From positions 248,001 to 312,000 of the forward strand of contig JAPFFF010000002.1 in assembly GCA_039105265.1 (NCBI GenBank): 64,000 nucleotides of DNA, given 5' to 3'. This document shows, one piece after another, positions 1 through 9,479 of the stretch; position 1 is the stretch's first letter, and every line of letters begins with the position of its first letter. The notes below the pieces were generated by a model. The model was not told the origin of the DNA and did no database searches. It saw only the letters and a list, made by a program, of their open reading frames with translations. The position numbers and the translations under genes were made by a program. The DNA is from Tritrichomonas musculus. Taxonomy: Eukaryota; Parabasalia; Tritrichomonadida; Tritrichomonadidae.

Positions 1-23
1 AAAATCAGGAGCTTCGCCCCTTC
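1..23. mobile_element. Right end of a MITE cut by the window edge
   Basis: The first 23 bases match the right terminus of the complete element at 2038-2771 (22 of 23 positions). The outer 15 bases are the exact reverse complement of that element's left terminus GAAGGGGCGAAGCTC. The rest of this copy lies before the window. The bases that follow (24-33) would be its target-site duplication. Confidence 0.7.
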
Positions 24-250
24 TATGATTAATATTATTTCAAAAATTAAAAAAATCATATTTGACTACAATTTTGCATTTAACAAAACAGAATAATCTT
101 ATAAATTATGATTATATAATTTTTAAGAAATTTTGATAAATATTTTTTGGTAAAAATTTGACTGGAAGTAAAAAGTTACGTTAAAATCACTTCACTGAAC
201 GACCTCTCATTTTTCATTCAAATAGGAAATTTTTCTAAAAAAATTTTTTC

Positions 251-420
251 ATTCAAAAAGTTGTTGTCGATAAACATCAATTCTCGATACATCGATTTAT
301 AAATGGTCGTTTGTCGATTGGCAAAGAAGGGCCATTTTTCCGCATAAAAAGTCCTATCGTGTTTGTCGATTGGTAAAAAAAGATTTTTTTTTTTTACCAA
401 TCGACAACAACTTTTTGAAT
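251..420. repeat. 170-bp foldback with perfect 20-bp arms
   Basis: Bases 251-270 are the exact reverse complement of 401-420. Inside lies a second hairpin (about 363-380 against 391-408) whose arms read TTGTCGATTGGTAAAAAA. Several short TGTCGAT-type words recur between the arms. No coding potential is seen; it looks like a tiny foldback element. Confidence 0.6.
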
Positions 421-481
421 GATCCGACCAAATAAAAAAAAATCCGGCATTGTCGTTTTACACCTCCCCAAATTATATCGA

Positions 482-509
<28 letters not shown>

Positions 510-512
<3 letters not shown>

Positions 513-649
513 TTTTTTGATCGTTTAAGACAAATATCATCATTTTTGACCTAAACTTTTTCATAATTTGGAAGTATTGAAAGATGTATTCTATGAGTTT
601 ATTCAATATTGAAAAGTTTACAACATTTTTTGTACAGTCGCCCTTAAAA
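510..649. repeat. Dispersed 140-bp repeat, copy 1
   Basis: About 140 bases nearly identical to 23307-23446 (copy 2), from TTATTTTTTGATCG to a GCCCTTAAAA end. It is preceded by a long A tract. Neither copy has an open frame of note. The sharp limits suggest a small dispersed element. Confidence 0.7.
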
Positions 650-775
650 AACTGTAATAATCGAAACAAACCAAATATATAAATAGAGCACATTATACAT
701 AATTATATTTTCTAATTTGATTTGGAGATTTATGTTGATTAAATTAATTGAATGAAAATCTCATTTTATCCATTC

Positions 776-807
<32 letters not shown>

Positions 808-882
808 GCATTTTTCATAGAAAAAAAAAAAACAATATTGATTGTATTTTATAAGAAGAAACGAATCTTATCAAATTCTTTG

Positions 883-1041
883 TACCCTCCTCTCCCTACA
901 ATTCATAATTTTTTTAACGTATGGAATGTGGCCAATAAATGAATAGTATTAATTAAAGTTGACATCTATTCATATCCATAACAAATCAAAAAATTCTGAA
1001 AAGTATTCAAAAAAGTTACGAATTGTTGGGAGAGGAGGGTA
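883..1041. repeat. 159-bp foldback with ~33-bp arms
   Basis: Arms 883-915 and 1009-1041 are inverted copies with a few mismatches, each ending in TACCCTCCTCTCCC. The spacer is AT-rich and non-coding. It resembles the other short foldback elements of this window. Confidence 0.6.
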
Positions 1042-1100
1042 AATTTATTTTTCCATTACTACTTTTTTTTTATAATTCAGCAAAATTAATACAATAATTA

Positions 1101-1232
1101 TTGATTGTACGTCCTGGTGCTGGCAAAAGTTATTGGATTTGGCGACATATTATGATTACTGAAAGATTATTAACGAGGTTTATTCAAAATTCAATTGTCT
1201 ATTGGAAAAGTTCAACTTTTTCTGGGAATTGA
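1101..1232 (+). other. Short open frame with a P-loop-like GAGKS
   Basis: A 43-codon open stretch without an ATG reads RPGAGKSYWIW near its start, resembling a Walker A motif (GxxxxGKS/T). It lies in otherwise empty AT-rich DNA. It may be a leftover of an ATPase gene, perhaps from a mobile element, or chance. No second motif supports it. Confidence 0.25.
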
Positions 1233-2037
1233 AATAAAATTAAAATTTCCGGTATTTTTAATATATCTCATTAAAATCAGAATATTTATAAATAATAATT
1301 ATATATTTAATATTATAGCCTAAATTTATTATTTAAATTTTGTTTTAATTTGATCAGTTAATCAATTGTATTAATAATTTTAATATTCAAATGAGATATT
1401 TCCTGAATTAAATTTGAAATTCAATTACATGACATATAATATATAATATTTATTCAATCATTTTTTAAAAAAATTTAATTGCTGTTGATACCTCTGTGAT
1501 AACAAATTTTGATTAGAGCATTTTAAATTGAAAATATCTAAAAAATAGTATATTTTTCTATAAGTTAAATATTTTTTTATAAATTTAAAATAATATTGAA
1601 ACAAATAAAACGATTAATATTTAGATTACAATTCAAATTATTGAGAAATATGTATTTTATTTCAATAATCACAAATTAAAACATTGTTATCTAAATTCTT
1701 TCAAAAAAAGATTTATTTTATAAATAAATCCTATATATACAGATTATATGATTTATGTGCATTTGTAATAAATAGTAACATGGGAAAAATAACTTTATTA
1801 TGTGATGTTTAATCTTTTGTTTTTAAAATATTTTATTGAATAATTAGAGCTAAAACATTAAACATTTAAATTATATATATGATAAAAATCCTGATCATGG
1901 TCTGTCTGACTTTTATCATATTATGATTAATTTATCAATACAATTGAATTATGTCAGAATTAAAGCATAATTAAATATTCCTTATATCAATTATTATGCA
2001 ATATTTTATAAAATATATTTGATTTTCTGCCATATGA

Positions 2038-2771
2038 GAAGGGGCGAAGCTCTTCGACCGTTAACCTTTTTCATTTTATGATAGTTATATTGCAATATTA
2101 ATTATTTATTTATAATGAATACATTTTATAAAATATATTTGAACAAATGTTATAAGCATTCATGTGTAAAAAATTCAAGATAATACTATTTTAAATCAAA
2201 AAAATTGAATGAAAAACTTCTTTTTGCTCAGAAAGTAAAAAACATAATTTTCTATGTGAACTTCAATACGATGTTATAAAACGCAATAAAAATAAATAAA
2301 AATACATTTATTAATGTAAGATATAAAATTGTATGCCAATTTATATGGCCAATCTTTTGATATCAAAATTATTTCATAATATTTTGCTTTTTTAGAACAA
2401 ATAATATTAAATATTTAATCAATAATCGAGATTATTTAAAATACAAAAAGAATTATCTTTAAATTTTAAGCATATATCCAAAAAACAACGAATAAAAATT
2501 AAAAGAAAAAAATTCAATGAATTCAAAAAGTTTGGAAATTTTATAAAATAATCATAAAATTTTTAAAAAGTTAAACCGTTTTTAATATGGTCAATATTTA
2601 CTTACACGATTAACAATTCAATGATTTTTATAAAAATAAAAATACCTATATCTTTTTTTTTCACCATATAAAAATGAATACAATTTCGAAAAATAATCTT
2701 AACAGCAAATAAATATAATGATATAAAATTATAAAATGAATCATATTGAAAATCAGGAGTTTCGCCCCTTC
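2038..2771. mobile_element. 734-bp MITE with 10-bp target-site duplication
   Basis: The termini GAAGGGGCGAAGCTC (2038-2052) and its inverse with one mismatch (2757-2771) are flanked by identical 10-bp repeats TGCCATATGA (2028-2037 and 2772-2781). The interior is AT-rich and has no frame. A 9-11 bp duplication is the usual signature of Mutator-like (MULE) transposition, so a non-autonomous MULE is the inferred class. A second copy's end starts the window. Confidence 0.85.
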
Positions 2772-2781
2772 TGCCATATGA

Positions 2782-4190
2782 TTATTTCTGTAAATGTTGG
2801 TCATTTTTTATTTTCATGTTTTCTGTTTCTCAAACGGCAAATAAAATGTTTTATTACATATATTCATTTATTATTCTGAAAAAAAAAAATATTTAATTTA
2901 AGTTGATTTGCTGTATTATTTTTTTTAATAAAAAATGAAATTATTTTAATCAATAATTATATTATTGATTCTATATATCAATTTATAAAAATATTATTTG
3001 ATTTAAGGCTTACTATCTTAAAAATTTAAAGAGAAAAAAGAAAAATACTATCTTTATATTTCATTAAAATTAATTCAAATTCTTAAAAATAAAGATATCT
3101 AATTATTTAAAAAAAAAAATAGTAAAAATCTTGAGATGTGTTAGTAATCAATTTATATATATATTAAAATTTTGGCATATAATTTTAATTTTGATTGGGC
3201 TTTGAGTTTGATGTGAAAACTTTCGTTGAAATTATAATTTTAACAATAGAACATTTTTAATCAATTTTTGAATATGTATAGAAATTGTATTCTAGTAACA
3301 GTCTGACCGATTCTATGAGATTATTCAAATTAATTGAGATATTTTTTTGAAGTAAATAATTTATATATAACTCATAAAAAAAACAATATATAAACAATTA
3401 AACATTTGAATATAAATAATATCATTATTTTATAATATATAATAATAATAATAAGTACTATTAAAGCAGTATATGAAAAATCAAATTTCAATTATTCTGA
3501 AAAAATAAATGATAATTAAATAAATAAAATAGATAAATCATTTGATGTTTATTAATAGAAAATCAGTTATTTGTTCAGTAAAAAATAATGTATTTTTTCA
3601 AAATGAAATATTCGTAAATAGAACTCAATTTCAACTCCAAAATTTTAGATTGGAAAAAAAATATAGTATTATATATTAACAATCATTTATCAAAAATATT
3701 ATTTATCAAGTATTTGGCGAGAAAACGAACCTCGACAAAAAAATTCGAAAGATTCAATTCTTTCAAAATTATTTGAGTGAAAACTCTCAATTTACTCGTT
3801 AGACGATTAGAATTTCAATAAATTATTTTCATACTAATTATTGAAAATTGAATATCATTGAAAGTATGTATTATTTATTATATATATTTCTTGATCAATT
3901 ATATATATACATTTAATATAAATATTAAAATAAATTATATATAAAAATAAATAATAAATTAATAAATAAATCAAATGTAATCCTTTATTATTATATTAAA
4001 AAACATAAAAATAACATTATAAGGTCAATTTATAACCATATCTCTCTTTTTATATTAATCTATTTTTATTTTGATAAAATTTGAATAAATATCTTATTAA
4101 AATAAAAATATAATTTTAATAATATATATATAATTATATGAATCTGCATTTATATTCAAAATATTAAAATTTTTATTGAATATTAGAATA
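2782..4190. other. AT-rich stretch, nothing recognised
   Basis: No open frame, RNA gene or clear repeat could be supported here. It is simple AT-rich sequence between two small elements. Confidence 0.6.
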
Positions 4191-4963
4191 CAGCTGTTTC
4201 GGAAATAGATTAGAATTTTTTGGAAATAAAATAGCATGATTTGAATGGTTTATAAAACCGCTAAAATATTTTTGGAAATAAAATATTTTTTTTTGGAAAT
4301 AAAATAGTGAACGATTATTTTGCATTCAATTTCCAGTATTTTTGTTGATGAAAAACATTTAAATCAGAAGCAAATATTAATTACATCTGAACAATCTTTT
4401 GCCAATTTAATATATTTTGACAGATGTTATTAAAAAGATACTTTATATTTGATATTTCACCGATTAAATAATATCTTTTTTAAATTATATCCTGGATAAA
4501 ACAAAAAGAAAATTTCTTTTCAATTTCGATATAATAATCACTAATAATCATAAATAAAGTGATTTTTTCATTAATGCAAGAGTTTTTTCAAAATATACAT
4601 CATCATCAATTTTCATATTAAAAATCATAAAAAATGCATAATTGTCAATAAATTGAAGATTTTATTGAGTAATTTGGGATGAAAACAATATTTTTGAAAT
4701 ATCATATTAAAAACACAATAACATACTCTATGTTTCATATTGAACAGTTAAAAACAAAACTCGTGTATATATTAACATAATAATGTGTAAAAAGCCATAA
4801 AATTTCTTTAATCTATCTTTTAATTCTGTTTTTAAATATGATAAAATTGAATATAAAATGATCGTTCCTATTTTATTTCCAAAAAAAAATATTTAATTTC
4901 CAAAAAAATAAAACGGTTACTATTTTATTTCCAAAAAATTCTAATCTATTTCCGAAACAGCTG
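4191..4963. mobile_element. 773-bp TA-flanked MITE with 43-bp perfect TIRs
   Basis: The first 43 bases (from CAGCTGTTTCGG) are the exact inverse of the last 43 and are bounded on each side by TA. Beyond the perfect part the inversion continues imperfectly to about 4320 and 4858, with repeated GGAAATAAAATA words. A TA duplication fits Tc1/mariner-type insertion. No transposase frame is present, so it is non-autonomous. Identical arms suggest it is young or maintained by conversion. Confidence 0.88.
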
Positions 4964-5107
4964 TATATAAAAAAAAATAATCGTTTTTTATCTGAAAAAT
5001 TTATTTAATAATTTCAATTAATTCAAAAAATTTGGGACCTATATCTCAATTTTCATTGAATTTTGAGAGATATTCTCAAATCATATTACAACTCTGCTAG
5101 TAATTTA

Positions 5108-5164
5108 CCAGTTTGTCGAACCTACTTTTTGAGCGAAGCTCAAAAAGTAGGTTCGACAAACTGG
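5108..5164. repeat. Perfect 27-bp hairpin with a 3-base loop
   Basis: Bases 5108-5134 and 5138-5164 are exact reverse complements around the loop GAA. The core reads TTTTTGAGC-GAA-GCTC. It sits directly against the foldback element that starts at 5165. A related small hairpin (TTTTTGAAC-GCA-GTTC) is at 15696-15718. Confidence 0.85.
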
Positions 5165-5830
5165 AATTCTTTTCAATTTCACTTTTTGAATGCGCCTCTT
5201 CATTTGCTGTAGATTAGAAGCTACTTTTTCAATTAAAATATTAAAAAACGGATATGACAAAAAAAAATTCTGAGAAATTAATTTTTTATTTATTTTCAAA
5301 TTTAATTGTCGAAACTTCAGGAGATACACTTTGAAACCATTTAAAAGCAACTGTTGAAATTCTAAAATATTAATGTTTAACTATCTTTATGTATTTCATT
5401 TTTACTTGCTTTGTTTGTTAGATCAAAATCATAATTTTTCAATGTTGAGTCCTCAAGTTTGTTTTGATTATTCTTAATTGTAAAATCAAACTGACCACTT
5501 GAATTATATATCCAGATATTTGATTATAGCCATTATTCTTGGCATTTGTTACGTCGAGGCGGTGCTCATCAGATATCAATATCAGGATTTTGCGATCCAA
5601 AGAGGAAAAAACATTGTTGATGGAAAAGAGAAGCTTATATAAGACACTTTGATGTAGATTCCCAAATCACTAGCATTAGAAAAGCAAATATAATATGAAA
5701 ATAAATAAAAAATTAATTTCTCAGTATTTTTTTGTCATATTCGTTTTTTTTATTTTAATTGAAAAAGTAGCTTCCATAATCTACAGCAAATGGAGTGGCA
5801 GCCTTCAAAAAGTGAACAATTGAAAAGAAT
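5165..5830. mobile_element. ~665-bp foldback element with ~125-bp arms
   Basis: Sequence 5166-5293 is inverted at about 5705-5830 with scattered mismatches and small gaps; both outer ends read AATTCTTTTCAATT. Short reverse-strand frames at 5105-5350 and 5755-5976 are the two arms read through and are not genes. The loop carries the kinase-gene chimera at 5361-5503. No transposase is present. Confidence 0.7.
5361..5503. repeat. Captured pieces of the 17.7-22.6 kb kinase gene
   Basis: Bases 5361-5393 are identical to 22632-22664, just upstream of the giant pseudokinase gene. The adjoining 5394-5503 match 21437-21545 inside that gene with only a few differences. Both pieces keep the + orientation, but their order is the reverse of the source. 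This is therefore a rearranged fragment rather than a simple deletion derivative, carried within the foldback at 5165-5830. Confidence 0.75.
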
Positions 5831-5952
5831 TTTATTTTTATCAAATTTGAAATGTGATTTGAAAATATTATTACAAAATTATTGAAATGTTTTCCAAAAT
5901 ATTTAGATTCATTAGAGGAATTTTCATTCAACACAAATATCGTTAAAAAAAA

Positions 5953-5995
5953 ATTGAATAGATTTGGTGGATGCAATTTGAACTAAACTGTTCAC
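5953..5995. repeat. Left arm of a 43-bp inverted pair around the Myb gene
   Basis: This segment is repeated in inverted orientation at 8660-8702 with four mismatches. The pair brackets the Myb gene. It could be the ends of one element or two outward-facing solitary repeats. Confidence 0.6.
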
Positions 5996-7406
5996 AATAG
6001 GCCAAAAAAAATTTCTGTACTTTATTTTTTGATGGGGCTAATAAAAAAAAAAAAAAAATCCATTTTTCTTTTGAAAAGAATTGCTAAAAAAGCTAAAAAT
6101 AATAAAAACTTAATACATAGATGATTTGGATTTCTAAAACACTAAAGATACACCTTTAGACAAAAATTTTTCTAAAAAAAATTAAATGATAAATATTGTT
6201 TTATTGATTTTATAAATTTCCCAATATATGTGTACTTGCATTTATTAGAATTCTAAGATGTTTTTAATTGATATAAATGATGATTTAATTGAATTATATT
6301 GCTAAATAGCAAAATTCCTAAAGATTCAAACGACAAATTTTTGTTTAAGTCATAAAACATTAAATATTTATTACTATAATATGGTATATTGCATCAATCA
6401 CAATTAAATTATCAAAATTAGTAATAATATTTCTTTTTGAAATATTAAATTTTTATAACAATATTGTTTTTTCCCCTTTAAATATTAGACAGAACCAAAA
6501 ATTTTAATATAGTATATAATAAGTTGTATTTAACTATTTTTTTAATAATATTAAATAATCTCAATGAGAATATTATCTGTAATCTAAGAGCTTATTCCAA
6601 TCTCTATCATTATATAAAAATGACTTGATATATGCATATTACTCTCAAAGAAAATTAAAAATCATAGTTTATAAATTTTGATTAATTTTTTTTTTTTTTT
6701 TAATCATTCAATCCGTAAACCAAATGGTAAATTAAGTATATAATTATATATAAATAGCTGTTAATTTTGAAAATATTCAAATCATATTAAAATCTTCAAT
6801 TAGAAAAATTTACATCAAAAAATTACTATTTGAGATTTTTCATTTTTATTTTAGAATACTAAATGTTTAGCTAATAATTAGGTAACCGCTCAAAATTTAC
6901 ATAGGAGATAAATGGAAATGTGTAAATAGGTGAAGTAAACTTCTCAATTTTTAGGTTAAAAATAAAATTAAATACTTCTTTTTTTTTTTTTTCTAATTAT
7001 TATTATTATAAAATACAATTTTTAAGATAATTAGTTTTATTTTTTTAGCATTTTGTTAAAGAATTTGTTTATCAAATATTAGCGAAGTTTATTTTTTGTG
7101 AGAATGGATACTCAAAAAAATACAATGAAAAACAAGAAAGATAAAAATATTAGTTCATATTTCTATATTTGATATGTTGAATAGCAATTCCTCTTGAAAA
7201 AAAAAAAATTGAAAAACAAGAATGATAAAAATCCAAAAGTAGAATCTCAAATACTTTTGATACAATTTCTATTGAAACAAAATTTTTAATGAACTGATGA
7301 ATTCAAAAATTGAATTAATATCACATCCACATTTATTTGAGTACTTTCAATATATTGAATGTCCAAAAAAAAATTATCCATATTTTTAATTCAAAGAAAA
7401 ATCTGA
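5996..7406. other. AT-rich stretch upstream of the Myb gene
   Basis: Only poly-A/poly-T runs and AT-rich sequence. I see no gene, RNA or repeat that can be supported. The promoter of the Myb gene must lie in its last part, but no clear initiator motif stands out. Confidence 0.55.
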
Positions 7407-8381
7407 ATGTTATTGAAAAAGTTTCAATACTTTTCAATTGTTATATTCATCATACTGGACTGCATGAAATCTGCAATTCCATTCCCACCAATAAACGAAA
7501 GAGAATGCAGTGAGAATGAGTGCAAACAAAATGATCAGACCATCAACTCAAATATTCAAAACAAAGGAATGATTAATTGCCAGAAAATCTGCATTCGAAA
7601 TGAAAACATAAGCATCAACAGAAAAGAACAAAAAGATGAAATAAAAAATGAAAAAACTAATGTTTGCCTTCAATTATTTAATACAAATGATCATAATGAT
7701 CAAAATATAAATCCAAAGTTTTTTGACTCAATGCTTAAGCTTATGGAACAATATCATGTCTCATTCAATGTTTCTGTACAAAATGATGAAAAAAATGAAT
7801 CATCATCAATTGAAATGGATTCAAATAACAAACTAGAAAAAGACCAAAATGTAAAGAAAACGTCTTATAAAAAATTTTCCGAAAAAGAAGATATTCTTTT
7901 AAAAAATATTGTTAATATATTTGGAGCAAAAAATTGGAGAATGATAGCTTCAATGATTCCTAATAAAACAGCAAGACAATGCAGAGATAGATATACTAAT
8001 TATTTGGCTCCGGGTTTTATTCATTCAGAATGGACAGATGAAGAAGATAAGTTATTATCCCAAAAATATGCCGAATTTGGCCCACAATGGACCAAAATCC
8101 AGAAATTCTTTCCTAATCGGACAGCAAATTCTATTAAAAATCGATACAATTACACAATATGTAAAAAGCAAAATTGCCTTGACTCGAATCAACAATCAGT
8201 AAATGATCTGAATGATTATAATATAGGATCATATAGAATTGAAAACGAAATGTTAAATAATGATAATACTAATAATATTCAAGAAATCTCAAATAATGAT
8301 TATTTCTTTGAAGATAATTATTTTAATATTAATATTGAAAACAATGAAAATGATTTTGATATAGAAATTCTTGATATTTAA
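7407..8381 (+). CDS. R2R3 Myb-domain protein with a signal-peptide-like N terminus
   Basis: A 324-residue protein. Two tandem Myb repeats lie at about residues 156-205 and 208-255. The tryptophans visible are KNWRM in the first repeat and SEWTDEED and PQWTKI in the second, and the recognition-helix motifs are RQCRDRY and NSIKNRY. This predicts sequence-specific DNA binding in the nucleus, as for trichomonad Myb regulators. The tail is rich in Asn and acidic residues. The oddity is the N terminus: MLLKKF, a hydrophobic stretch, then DCMKSAIPFPPINE, which looks like a secretory signal and resembles the leader of the Rab pseudogene at 14066. An internal ATG at 7464 would give a protein without it. 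The start is therefore uncertain; the Myb assignment is secure. Confidence 0.85.
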   Translation: MLLKKFQYFSIVIFIILDCMKSAIPFPPINERECSENECKQNDQTINSNIQNKGMINCQKICIRNENISINRKEQKDEIKNEKTNVCLQLFNTNDHNDQNINPKFFDSMLKLMEQYHVSFNVSVQNDEKNESSSIEMDSNNKLEKDQNVKKTSYKKFSEKEDILLKNIVNIFGAKNWRMIASMIPNKTARQCRDRYTNYLAPGFIHSEWTDEEDKLLSQKYAEFGPQWTKIQKFFPNRTANSIKNRYNYTICKKQNCLDSNQQSVNDLNDYNIGSYRIENEMLNNDNTNNIQEISNNDYFFEDNYFNINIENNENDFDIEILDI

Positions 8382-8659
8382 ATAAAAAAAATTCATGAAT
8401 CATAAGTATCTTATTTTTTATGATAAATTATTTTTGTTTTGGCTTCCATTTAGAATTATTATTTGTAAATAGGGAAAAACATTAGCTTTTTCCCAAAATT
8501 ATTTAGGTATTCTTACTATATTTATATTTATACTTTTCATATAAATGAATTCAAAAAGTTTTTCGCATAAATTGAATAGTAAAAACATATTATCATTTAT
8601 AAAGATATATCATTTTTTATATTTATAAAAATCCAGGAAAAAAATATTTTCATCTTTAT

Positions 8660-8702
8660 GTGAACAGTTTAGCTCAAATTACATCCACCAAATTTATTCA
8701 AA
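8660..8702. repeat. Right arm of the inverted pair around the Myb gene
   Basis: Reverse complement of 5953-5995 at 39 of 43 positions, starting GTGAACAGTTTAG. See that entry. Confidence 0.6.
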
Positions 8703-8777
8703 AATATTCTTTATATTATTAAAAACTATAGAAATTAATCCATCATCGCCTACATATTCAGTTAATATAAATGCAGA

Positions 8778-8864
8778 TATATACATAAAGTTACTTATAT
8801 ATAAAACTGGTGGATTTCATAAAAAATTGTAATTGTTTTATATATAAGTAATTTTATGTATATA
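8778..8864. repeat. ~30-bp hairpin, AT-rich
   Basis: Arms 8778-8807 and 8835-8864 pair with one mismatch around a 27-base loop. It lies 3' of the Myb gene but too far away to be an obvious terminator, and is probably a small foldback element. Confidence 0.5.
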
Positions 8865-9479
8865 ATCATTATAATATCAAAATTTAGGTATAATTTCATT
8901 TGATCCATTATGAGTAAAAATAAAAATTTTTTTTGTAAAAAATATTTTTCAGAGTTAAAAGAAAAAATCGAAAAGTAGGTAGGTTTTAAGACCCATTTCC
9001 TTCCATAATAGAGGACATAGTTTTATAACTTTTTCTATGAAAACTCGTTTGGACAGTATAAATATTATCAATGGCAAAAAGTCATAATATTTATGATATC
9101 ATCATCTAAACAATATAATTGTTCAAAAATTCCTCTTTTTTGACTGATGGTTCATGAGAAAAACCTATCATTTTTTTAATCCATGAAGATGGCTAATAAC
9201 TGAGATAAACAAATAAAGATATTACAAACATAATTCATTGAAAGTTATTTAAATAGATGCATATTGATATTTCAATTATTTAAAACAAACGTTTGAGAAA
9301 AAAATCAAAAAACATTTTAAAAATTTAAAAAACTTTATCTTGTTTAAGAAAATATACAACAATAATACTTTTATATATTCAAATGTTATGTTATATCATG
9401 TTTTTATTTAAATTTATTTCTCTTGAATACCAAGATATTCATATATTATTATATTTTTTTATTTGGCTTCAAATATTTG

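Larger units (their letters stand above)
8382..9479. other. Intergenic AT-rich stretch with two inverted-repeat features
   Basis: It contains the right arm (8660-8702) of the inverted pair that brackets the Myb gene, and a separate hairpin (8778-8807 with 8835-8864, one mismatch in about 30 pairs). Nothing else is recognised. Confidence 0.6.

Noticed and set aside
394-942. Short frames with poly-Lys or poly-Phe runs
   Set aside because: Frames held open by A/T tracts. They have no ATG context or composition change, and overlap foldback repeats.
5530-5660. Short coding-like stretch (RRGGAHQISISG in one frame, LRSKEEKTLLMEK in another)
   Set aside because: Two frames look equally plausible, neither exceeds about 35 codons, and no family is recognisable.
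5105-5976. Two reverse frames with similar protein ends
   Set aside because: They are the two inverted arms of the foldback at 5165-5830 read through, not coding genes.
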